DNA from: an uncultured bacterium
Lineage (GTDB): Bacteria; Patescibacteria; Microgenomatia; Levybacterales; UBA12049
Reading direction: 5' to 3'
Length of the DNA: 14,669 nucleotides
Assembly: GCA_946885425.1 (NCBI GenBank)
Contig: CAMPGJ010000015.1
Location: 1 to 14,669, forward strand
Within the stretch, counting starts at the first letter, position 1. Each line of letters starts with the position of its first letter. The notes under the pieces were generated by a model that saw only the letters and a program-made list of their open reading frames with translations, had not been told where the DNA came from and searched no databases. The position numbers and the translations under genes are program-made. Of the stretch, positions 1-5,428 are shown piece after piece.

Positions 1-45
1 ATGAGAGATGGTTTTTTTGCAATGTGGAACTAGAGAGAAGGGGAG

Positions 46-54
46 TGGTACAAT
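46..54 (+). promoter_or_regulatory. Extended -10 promoter candidate for the murF-ddl-alr genes
   Basis: TGGTACAAT combines the TG of an extended -10 with a TACAAT hexamer that differs from consensus at one position. It lies about 95 nt before the preferred murF start. No convincing -35 is present at 17 bp, which is tolerable for extended -10 promoters. A transcript from here would carry the 65-144 inverted repeat in its leader. Confidence 0.4.
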
Positions 55-64
55 AAAGAAATAA

Positions 65-144
65 ATATCCAATATCTAATGCCAAATATCAAATGTCAAA
101 TGGACGTATTGGATATTGGAAATTGGATATTAGATATTGGATAT
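65..144. repeat. AT-rich inverted repeat just upstream of murF
   Basis: A perfect 16-bp inverted repeat (arms 65-80 and 129-144, first arm ATATCCAATATCTAAT) encloses a 48-nt loop holding further partial copies of the same motif. The second arm ends 5 nt before the ATG at 150. In RNA it would fold into a hairpin directly abutting the start codon. An upstream in-frame ATG at 93 lies inside the loop, and the peptide it would add is only translated repeat. Confidence 0.75.
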
Positions 145-149
145 TAAAA

Positions 150-1568
150 ATGTTGGAAACAATCAAGAATAAGCTATATTTTCCCCTCGCCTGGTATTTC
201 AGATTTTTTGCTGAGATTCGGCTTCGTCGGTGGAAGCCGCGTATTGTGGTGGTGACCGGATCCAGTGGAAAGACAACGCTTTTGCATTTGCTTGAATCAC
301 AATTTGGTATACATGCAAAATTTAGTCATCATGCTAACAGCAGTTATGGTATTCCATTTGATATCCTCAATCTTCATAGAAAATCGCTGAAATCATCAGA
401 GTGGATACATCTTTTTTTGAAAGCGCCTCTGCAGGCTTTTAAAGAACCGTTCAAAGAACAATATTATATTGTTGAAGCGGATACAGATCGGCCGGGTGAA
501 GGGAGATTTTTGGCTGAGATGTTACAGCCGGAAGTTGTTTTATGGGTGAGTGTCAGTGCAACCCATGGGATGAATTTTGATAAGTTGGTAATTCCTGGAG
601 TGGCAACGTCCACGATAGGATCTCCCCAAAAAGGTTCTATCGCTTCGTCCACCCCTGTCAAGCAGGCGTCCTCCTTACGTCCGGCCCAGAATGACAAAAA
701 ATTTAACTCTGTCGAAGAGGCTATTGCTTATGATTTTGGTTACTTTTTGGAATATTGTTCTAAGATGGCTGTGATCGATGGTGATTCAAAATTACAAACA
801 AAACAGGTGAACCGCACAAAAGCAAAAGTGAGAGCAGTACAGAAGCGGGATTATCTGGAGTCATATAAAGTAGAGCGTTATGGAACGGAGTTTGAGATAG
901 AGGGCAAAAAGTATTTATTTTCGGCATTGCTTCCCAGGGAAGTCTTTTATTCGATAAAGATGTGTAGAGATGTAGTGGAATATTTTAATTTGCCATTTGA
1001 TAAGTCATTTTCAAATTTTGTTATTCCTGAAGGAAGAGGATCACTTTTTAGAGGAGTGAAAGATACAGCATTGATTGATAGTACCTATAATGCAAATCTT
1101 TCATCAGTGGAAGCTATGCTTGGGATGTATGCTAAGTTTCCTGCGGAGAAAAAATGGGTGGTGTTAGGCGATATGCTGGAGTTGGGTGAAAAAGAGCAGG
1201 AAGAGCACGAACGGTTGGGGGAAATTTTGGGGAAGATGGAGTTGGAGAGGATTATACTTGTGGGGAAAAGAGTTAGTAAATATACTCTTCCGTCATTGCG
1301 AGGAAAAATGACGAACCCCGCTCAGCGGGGCGCGCTTCCTACGGTCGCTCGCAATGACGATAAAGTAGTTGCCTTCGAAAAACAGAGTGAGGCATTGGAT
1401 TATCTGGAGGAGAATATTGAGGGGGGGGAGGCGATTCTATTTAAGGGATCGCAGTCAATCTTTTTGGAAGGTATAATAGAAGCACTGTTGGCTAATAAAG
1501 AAGACGCATCCAAATTGCCAAGACGGGGGATTTTTTGGATGAATAAGAGAAGGGATTTGGGTTTATAA
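150..1568 (+). CDS. murF: MurF-type ligase (UDP-MurNAc-tripeptide:D-Ala-D-Ala ligase)
   Basis: Probable cytoplasmic ATP-dependent ligase adding D-alanyl-D-alanine to the UDP-MurNAc peptide. Of 472 residues, 37-43 form the P-loop GSSGKTT. A central region contains THGMNFD followed by an EEAIAY segment. The C-terminal third has the MurF-like run IDSTYNAN, LGDMLELGE and later FKGSQSI. The usual MurF N-terminal substrate-binding domain is reduced to about 36 residues. The start at 150 is preferred over the in-frame ATG at 93, because residues added from 93 are translated repeat. Two stretches (about residues 155-183 and 381-404) are in-frame repeat insertions absent from ordinary MurF proteins. 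The alternative is another Mur-ligase-family member, but co-location with ddl and alr favours MurF. No Shine-Dalgarno sequence is visible. Confidence 0.85.
   Translation: MLETIKNKLYFPLAWYFRFFAEIRLRRWKPRIVVVTGSSGKTTLLHLLESQFGIHAKFSHHANSSYGIPFDILNLHRKSLKSSEWIHLFLKAPLQAFKEPFKEQYYIVEADTDRPGEGRFLAEMLQPEVVLWVSVSATHGMNFDKLVIPGVATSTIGSPQKGSIASSTPVKQASSLRPAQNDKKFNSVEEAIAYDFGYFLEYCSKMAVIDGDSKLQTKQVNRTKAKVRAVQKRDYLESYKVERYGTEFEIEGKKYLFSALLPREVFYSIKMCRDVVEYFNLPFDKSFSNFVIPEGRGSLFRGVKDTALIDSTYNANLSSVEAMLGMYAKFPAEKKWVVLGDMLELGEKEQEEHERLGEILGKMELERIILVGKRVSKYTLPSLRGKMTNPAQRGALPTVARNDDKVVAFEKQSEALDYLEENIEGGEAILFKGSQSIFLEGIIEALLANKEDASKLPRRGIFWMNKRRDLGL
614..697. repeat. Repeat element inserted in frame in murF (first)
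   Basis: The stretch reads on the minus strand as GTCATTCTGGGCC followed by a GC-rich segment ending in GAGATCCTATCG. This style matches dispersed GTCAT-type repeats. It holds a CGATAG/CTATCG stem. The 11-mer GATAGGATCTC at 614-624 recurs exactly at 2050-2060 inside ddl. It encodes about 28 low-complexity residues (Ser, Pro, Gln, Lys, Ala rich) between the THGMNFD and EEAIAY segments of MurF, where the family has a short connection. Exact ends are uncertain. Confidence 0.6.
1291..1359. repeat. Palindromic element inserted in frame in murF (second)
   Basis: A perfect 12-bp inverted repeat, CGTCATTGCGAG at 1291-1302 and CTCGCAATGACG at 1348-1359, encloses a second perfect hairpin CCCCGC/GCGGGG (1316-1321 and 1325-1330). 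The 69-bp unit is a multiple of three, keeps murF in frame, and adds about 23 residues in the C-terminal domain. Confidence 0.85.
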
Positions 1569-1570
1569 AC

Positions 1571-1664
1571 GTCATCCTGAACTTGTTTCAGGATCTAATA
1601 ATTCCTTTGAATTCTCTTAAATATAAAGTTGTAGAATGAGATGCTGAAATAAATTCAGCATGAC
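1571..1664. repeat. Dispersed two-hairpin repeat before ddl (copy 1)
   Basis: Bounded by GTCAT (1571-1575) and ATGAC (1660-1664). It contains hairpin 1, ATCCTGAA/TTCAGGAT, and hairpin 2, ATGCTGAA/TTCAGCAT (1641-1648 and 1654-1661). A 30-bp stretch (1572-1601) recurs exactly at 13119-13148, and hairpin 2 also recurs. It ends 8 nt before the ddl ATG. No promoter or ribosome binding site is obvious between it and the gene. Confidence 0.85.
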
Positions 1665-1672
1665 AATTAATT

Positions 1673-2647
1673 ATGAACAAGTTGAGGGTGGCTGTATTGA
1701 TGGGTGGTAAATCGGCGGAGCATGAGGTTTCGCTGAATTCTGCTATGAATGTTATTAGTTCTCTGGATGGAGAGAAGTATGACATTGTTGAGGTAAAGAT
1801 AGATAAAGAAGGGAATTGGGATAAGAGTCTTCTTGAAGGCGTAGATGTCGTTTTTCCTGTATTGCATGGTCCATATGGAGAAGATGGGAGTATGCAGGGA
1901 TTTTTGAAAATCAATAATCTACCTTTTGTCGGCCCAGGGGTGCTAGGTTCGGCTGTTGCTATGGATAAGGATGTGGCCAAGCGACTCCTACGCGATGCTG
2001 GTTTACCAATTGGAAAGTTCGTCGTCATCCTGGAGGGAGCACAGCGAGCGATAGGATCTCAATTTGAAGAAATTAAAAATAAGCTCGGTTTACCTCTCTT
2101 TATCAAACCAGCAAATCTTGGTTCCTCTGTCGGAGTGACAAAAGCGCATAATGAAGAAGAGTTTATAAAAGCGCTTGAAGAGGCGTTTGCGTACGATACC
2201 AAGATAATTGTTGAAGAATTTATCAAAGGGCGGGAGATTGAGTGTTCTGTTTTGGGAAATGAAAATCCTAAAGCATCTGTACCAGGCGAAATTGCAGCGA
2301 GCCACGAATTTTATGATTATGACGCCAAGTACATTGATAAAAAGGGAGCAGATCTGAAAATACCTGCTGATTTATCAAATGAACAGGTTAAAGAGGCACA
2401 AGACCTGGCTGTTAAGACATTTCAAACATTATGCCTAGAAGGAATGGCGAGAATTGATCTATTTCTCACGGATGAGAATAAGTTTTATGTAAATGAAGCG
2501 AATACAATTCCTGGATTTACGAATATATCAATGTATCCGAAGTTGTGGGAAGCAAGCGGGATTGGCCATGGGGAATTGGTGGATAGGTTGATTCAATTAG
2601 CGATGGAGAGATTCAAGCGAGAAAATAGTTTAAAAAGCTCGCTTTGA
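1673..2647 (+). CDS. ddl: D-alanine-D-alanine ligase
   Basis: Joins two D-alanines using ATP to supply the dipeptide for MurF; cytoplasmic. The 324-aa protein has the expected ATP-grasp order: GGKSAEHEVS at 11-20, HGPYGEDGSMQ at 65-75, the ATP-binding FIKPANLGSSVG at 143-154, the EEFIKGREIE segment, and near the C terminus NTIPGFTNISMYP, with the metal-binding Asn and the glycine-rich substrate loop. Length is normal for the family. Residues 118-130 are encoded by an in-frame repeat insertion in the linker between the N-terminal and ATP-grasp regions. The start is the first ATG after the repeat, with no Shine-Dalgarno sequence. The stop is TGA. The gene lies 104 nt after murF and about 145 nt before alr, all on one strand. 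Confidence 0.95.
   Translation: MNKLRVAVLMGGKSAEHEVSLNSAMNVISSLDGEKYDIVEVKIDKEGNWDKSLLEGVDVVFPVLHGPYGEDGSMQGFLKINNLPFVGPGVLGSAVAMDKDVAKRLLRDAGLPIGKFVVILEGAQRAIGSQFEEIKNKLGLPLFIKPANLGSSVGVTKAHNEEEFIKALEEAFAYDTKIIVEEFIKGREIECSVLGNENPKASVPGEIAASHEFYDYDAKYIDKKGADLKIPADLSNEQVKEAQDLAVKTFQTLCLEGMARIDLFLTDENKFYVNEANTIPGFTNISMYPKLWEASGIGHGELVDRLIQLAMERFKRENSLKSSL
2024..2060. repeat. Partial repeat element inserted in frame in ddl
   Basis: Begins GTCATCCTGGAGG and ends GATAGGATCTC, with complementary ATCCT and AGGAT near its ends. The last 11 bases equal those at 614-624 in murF. The first part matches the GTCATCCTG head of the intergenic repeats at 1571 and 13119. It encodes residues 118-130 of Ddl, a variable linker. 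Confidence 0.6.
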
Positions 2648-2721
2648 TTTGCCATTGTTTGTTTATTTAAAAATTGATTAATTGAAATAAATGGAAAATG
2701 GGGCGGACTGAAGGGAGCCCG

Positions 2722-2764
2722 CTTGTCCTTCGACCATGAGCTCAGGGCCGAATGGCTTGACAAG
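2722..2764. repeat. Short inverted-repeat element before alr
   Basis: CTTGTC (2722-2727) and GACAAG (2759-2764) flank a segment reading CCTTCGACCATGAGCTCAGG, in the style of dispersed CCTTCGAC...GCTCAGG repeats. It lies 27 nt before the preferred alr ATG. A TTG inside it is in frame with alr but is unlikely to be the start. Confidence 0.5.
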
Positions 2765-2791
2765 GGTGGGCAACTGGAAAATGGAAAATAT

Positions 2792-3913
2792 ATGTTTTTT
2801 CTAGATATATTTAAAAAGACATACCATCCTCTCAACCTCGTTGAGGTTTCTTCAGATGCGCTTCTTTCCAACTACAGCTATCTTTCTTCACTAAATACAA
2901 ATATATCCGTCGCTCCTGTCCTGAAGAGTAACGGTTATGCTCACGGGCTTGTAAACGTTGCAAAAATAATTGATGGTGTAGGTGCACCATTTGTTTGTGT
3001 AGATAGCATTTACGAGGGCTACGAGCTACTCAAGAGCCATATGCAGTCGCCGATCCTCATCATGGGGTATATCAATCCAGAAAATTTAAAAGTGAAAAGA
3101 TTGCCGTTTTCATATGCTGTGTACAATCGGGAACAGGTTTTTGGTATTAGCAGATATCAGCCTCATGCGGGAATTCATGTTTTCGTTGACACCGGCATGC
3201 ATAGAGAGGGTGTCTCGCTTGATGATTTGCCGGAATTTTTGCAGTACGTGAATGAGCTTGGTCTACGCATGGAAGGTCTGATGTCTCACCTGGCTGCAGC
3301 GGATAACCCTGATAGCGAGTTAACAAAAAAACAAACAGGAAATTTTGAAACAGCGCAAGAGATAGTCAGGATAGCTGGTTTATTTCCTAAATGGATTCAT
3401 CTCGGAGCATCCTCTGCTCTTTTAAATCATTCGAAATATGTAGGAAAGCTGGGAAACATGGTGCGGGTAGGAATTTCGCTGTATGGGATTGATCCAGAAG
3501 GTAAAAATAAGCAATTGCAGCCGGCTTTGACGTTGGTATCGACTCTAAGCCAAGTGAAGAGCTTGAAAGAAGGCGAGAAAATAGGGTATGACTTCACGTA
3601 CACAGCTCCGAGAAACATGATAATTGGTATTTTGCCAATAGGGTATTACGATGGGGTTGAAAGAAGACTGTCTAATAAAGGTCTAGTCGTCATTAATAAT
3701 ATAAAATGTCCAATCATTGGTAGAGTTAGTATGAATCTAACAACTGTTGATATAAGTTCGGTAAAAGATCCAAAGGTAGGGGATAGGGTGATAATTTACT
3801 CAGCTAACACTGCAGATCCTAATTCGATTTCTCATGCTGCTGCTCTGTGTGAAACCATCCCATACGATATCATAGTGGGATTAGCATCCTCAACAAAAAG
3901 GATAGTGCGCTGA
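2792..3913 (+). CDS. alr: Alanine racemase, PLP-dependent
   Basis: Converts L-alanine to D-alanine for Ddl; cytoplasmic PLP enzyme. The 373-aa protein has the PLP lysine in PVLKSNGYAHG (Lys45), GMHREG with an arginine at about 138, the RVGISLYG segment around 225-232, and a GYD motif whose Tyr (about 266) matches the catalytic tyrosine position of the family. It then has GYYDGVERR and GRVSMN. Where most family members have Met-Asp in that last motif, this one has Met-Asn (about 315), a mild oddity. The ATG at 2792 is preferred over the in-frame TTG at 2723, because the 23 extra residues would be translated repeat. It is the third gene of the D-Ala-D-Ala set. Confidence 0.93.
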   Translation: MFFLDIFKKTYHPLNLVEVSSDALLSNYSYLSSLNTNISVAPVLKSNGYAHGLVNVAKIIDGVGAPFVCVDSIYEGYELLKSHMQSPILIMGYINPENLKVKRLPFSYAVYNREQVFGISRYQPHAGIHVFVDTGMHREGVSLDDLPEFLQYVNELGLRMEGLMSHLAAADNPDSELTKKQTGNFETAQEIVRIAGLFPKWIHLGASSALLNHSKYVGKLGNMVRVGISLYGIDPEGKNKQLQPALTLVSTLSQVKSLKEGEKIGYDFTYTAPRNMIIGILPIGYYDGVERRLSNKGLVVINNIKCPIIGRVSMNLTTVDISSVKDPKVGDRVIIYSANTADPNSISHAAALCETIPYDIIVGLASSTKRIVR

Positions 3914-3922
3914 TAGTTAATA

Positions 3923-3992
3923 GGGGATCTTAGAGGTGTGTGTAAGGCTTGCGCCTAAATCTAGCAGAGCTAGTCACATACATAAGATCCCC
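3923..3992. other. Possible structured RNA or repeat: three-way-junction fold
   Basis: A perfect 10-bp outer stem, GGGGATCTTA (3923-3932) with TAAGATCCCC (3983-3992), is followed inward by TGTGTG/CACATA (one wobble) and two small hairpins: AGGC/GCCT (loop TTGC) and CTAGC/GCTAG (loop AGA). The 70-nt unit lies between the convergent alr and pup genes. No U-run follows on either strand, so a simple intrinsic terminator is unlikely. It is not a tRNA, since no T-arm consensus is present. Confidence 0.5.
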
Positions 3993-4029
3993 AATTGGGA
4001 GAGAGTCGAGCGAGTGCTGGGTGATTAGA

Positions 4030-4073
4030 TCATGAGTACAGCTTCGTACTCCCCAGTCTCACAAGACTCATGA
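4030..4073. other. Second inverted-repeat element, directly after the pup stop
   Basis: Outer arms TCATGAGT (4030-4037) and ACTCATGA (4066-4073) are perfectly complementary. Inside are GAGTAC/GTACTC (4034-4039 and 4046-4051) and AGTCT/AGACT (4055-4059 and 4064-4068). The outer and inner stems share bases, so two folds compete. On the minus strand it starts 4 nt after the pup stop codon and may protect or end the pup transcript. No U-run follows. Confidence 0.45.
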
Positions 4074-4077
4074 GCTC

Positions 4078-4296
4078 TTACTGCCCGCCTTTCTGTACGA
4101 ACGAGCGTACGAATTCTTCGGCGTTCTCTTCGAGAACGTCGTCGATTTCGTCCAGGACGGAGTCCGTGTCTTCGGACAGCTTTTCCTGGCGTTCCTTGAG
4201 TTCCTCGGAGGCCTGCGCATCTTGCGCCTGCTCTTCGACTTCTTCAGTCGAACGCGTGGTTTTCTGCTGTCCGCTACCGGTGTCTTTGGTAGCCAT
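4078..4296 (-). CDS. pup: Prokaryotic ubiquitin-like protein Pup
   Basis: A 72-residue, very acidic and probably disordered protein modifier. In pupylating bacteria Pup is ligated through its C-terminal Glu to substrate lysines by PafA, after Dop deamidates the terminal Gln, and delivers them to the Mpa/ARC-proteasome. Residues 35-72 contain the characteristic core (ERQEKL, LDEIDDVLEENAEEFVR) and end QKGGQ, closely matching the C-terminal half of actinobacterial Pup as I remember it. The N-terminal half is Gln/Glu/Thr rich, as usual. The start is fixed by a good GGAGAAG site 5 nt upstream. An in-frame ORF extends upstream to 4428 but crosses the promoter. 48 of 73 codons end in G or C, versus 9 of the first 30 in the divergent neighbour. 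No PafA, Dop, ATPase or proteasome subunit lies in the window. Confidence 0.93.
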   Translation of the reverse strand: MATKDTGSGQQKTTRSTEEVEEQAQDAQASEELKERQEKLSEDTDSVLDEIDDVLEENAEEFVRSFVQKGGQ

Positions 4297-4301
4297 GGCT
4301 A

Positions 4302-4308
4302 CTTCTCC
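4302..4308 (-). promoter_or_regulatory. Strong ribosome binding site of pup
   Basis: GGAGAAG on the minus strand, with 5 nt to the ATG at 4296. This decides the Pup start. It is notable because most other genes in the window have no Shine-Dalgarno sequence. Confidence 0.8.
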
Positions 4309-4351
4309 ATTCCACTTGGAAGAGTTGGAGACCCCTTGTATCTCCGGGGTG

Positions 4352-4360
4352 ATTATAGCA
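4352..4360 (-). promoter_or_regulatory. Extended -10 promoter of pup
   Basis: TGCTATAAT on the minus strand is a perfect extended -10. There is no good -35 at 16-18 bp. Transcription would start near 4345, giving a leader of about 50 nt that can form GGAGA/TCTCC (4341-4345 with 4327-4331) and TTCC/GGAA hairpins before the ribosome binding site. Confidence 0.7.
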
Positions 4361-4413
4361 CAGGCTAAATAATGGCTGAGTACTGTCAGGTGTTTGTCCA
4401 TGAAAGGCGATTG

Positions 4414-4433
4414 CTGCAATGCTAGCATTGCAG
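4414..4433. promoter_or_regulatory. Perfect 20-bp palindrome between pup and the divergent gene
   Basis: CTGCAATGC-TA-GCATTGCAG is perfectly self-complementary. It ends 3 nt before the ATG at 4437 and lies about 57 bp upstream of the pup -10. It could be an operator for a dimeric regulator acting on both genes, or an RNA hairpin abutting the start codon. Confidence 0.55.
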
Positions 4434-4436
4434 TAG

Positions 4437-5414
4437 ATGGGTAGTCCTGAAAGGAAATTCCAGCCAGCTTCAGAAGTTAGAAGGAGTGGTGAAGATATTG
4501 TTAACGTACGGCTTCCAAAAGCCGGGCAGGCTGATCTTATTTTACCTACGTGGGATCAGGTTGTTACCGCATTACAGTATTTTCAGACAGAAGAATTTCA
4601 GAATCTTCCAATACCTCCTTTAGAAGCATTTGAAGAGAAAAAGCTGAGGGACAAAGGGAAGAGTGGGCTTCTCTCAAAGTATTCAGAGCAACAAATAAAT
4701 TTTTTCACCTCATATTACAACACATTCCCCACAAATGAAAATCATGTGAGTAACTTATTATTACAAGCGAAGCCAAAACTTGAGGAAGGGAGAAAATTCG
4801 TTAATGCGAGCTCATTTAATGGACGGGCTTTATATGAATCAAAGTTAGAGATTGAAAGTTTATATCAACAAGATCAAGAGCCCATTTATAAGCTATCGGT
4901 TGGATCTGAAATATTGGGAAATTTTCTCGAAGATAAATTAGAATCAAAAGGTGTAGAAAGAGCATCGCAAGCTAAGTTTGTTGTTATTGAGTACGCTCAG
5001 AAAGAGGGAAAATTTACTGTTAATTTTGATGATGTATCCAAAAGGTTGCGTACGGCTTTGGGAAATGATAATAAACAACTAAGTGGAACTAGCTTGGCTC
5101 ATCGTTTTAATAGTCAAATACATGAATCTGAAAAGGTAACTGAGTTGGGTAACTATGAGGGTTTTCATTTACAAATGCATGTCCGGCATGATTGTGGTTT
5201 TAATAAAGGAGAAGGAAATACAGTAGTGGGATCAATTCCAAGGCCACTCCAGGGTGGGTTGATTACTCCTTCATTGGATATTTCAATTGCGACATCGGGT
5301 CTCCAAAAAAAAAGCGATAAAGGATATTTGCGGGATTATTTAATCATCACTCCCGATCAACGTCAGGCAGCACAACATTTGGGTGAAAGATTAGCAAAGG
5401 CATTTAAGAGTTAA
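4437..5414 (+). CDS. Protein of unknown function, divergent from pup
   Basis: A 325-aa protein I do not recognise. It has no signal peptide or membrane helix. The N-terminal 30 residues are polar. A WDQVVTALQYFQ segment near residue 39 looks helical. Residues 60-190 are charged and helix-rich. The C-terminal third is more globular and contains HLQMHVRHDCGFNKGEGN, with closely spaced His, Asp and Cys residues that could bind metal or form an active site, and later YLRDYLIITPDQ. A stop codon immediately precedes the ATG, and no Shine-Dalgarno sequence is present. Translation may depend on the palindrome upstream, or the start may be leaderless. It is followed after 14 nt by the ADP-ribosylglycohydrolase gene, so the two are probably co-transcribed. 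It does not resemble PafA, Dop or a proteasome subunit. Confidence 0.75.
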   Translation: MGSPERKFQPASEVRRSGEDIVNVRLPKAGQADLILPTWDQVVTALQYFQTEEFQNLPIPPLEAFEEKKLRDKGKSGLLSKYSEQQINFFTSYYNTFPTNENHVSNLLLQAKPKLEEGRKFVNASSFNGRALYESKLEIESLYQQDQEPIYKLSVGSEILGNFLEDKLESKGVERASQAKFVVIEYAQKEGKFTVNFDDVSKRLRTALGNDNKQLSGTSLAHRFNSQIHESEKVTELGNYEGFHLQMHVRHDCGFNKGEGNTVVGSIPRPLQGGLITPSLDISIATSGLQKKSDKGYLRDYLIITPDQRQAAQHLGERLAKAFKS

Positions 5415-5428
5415 GAAACTTTCATAGT

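Noticed and set aside
1..33. Short frame from base 1 as the end of an upstream gene
   Set aside because: Only ten codons are visible and nothing supports coding.
93..149. Upstream in-frame ATG extending murF by 19 residues
   Set aside because: The added residues are translated inverted repeat (GYWKLDIRYWILK), and the ATG at 150 gives a normal Mur ligase N terminus.
2645..2647. Recoding of TGA as glycine
   Set aside because: TGA ends ddl, alr and the NIF3 gene at normal family lengths, so it is a stop here.
2723..2791. TTG start extending alanine racemase by 23 residues
   Set aside because: The extension lies in a repeat element, and ATG at 2792 gives the family's usual length and puts the Lys and Tyr at expected positions.
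3923..3992. A tRNA or tRNA-like gene
   Set aside because: It has a 10-bp outer stem but no T-loop consensus, no anticodon arm and no D-arm on either strand.
4070..4372. Ser/Cys-rich open frame on the plus strand opposite pup
   Set aside because: It is a shadow of the Pup gene caused by the GC-rich antisense codons; no homology features.
4297..4428. Longer Pup frame starting at 4428
   Set aside because: It crosses the extended -10 promoter and a hairpin. The strong ribosome binding site fixes the start at 4296.
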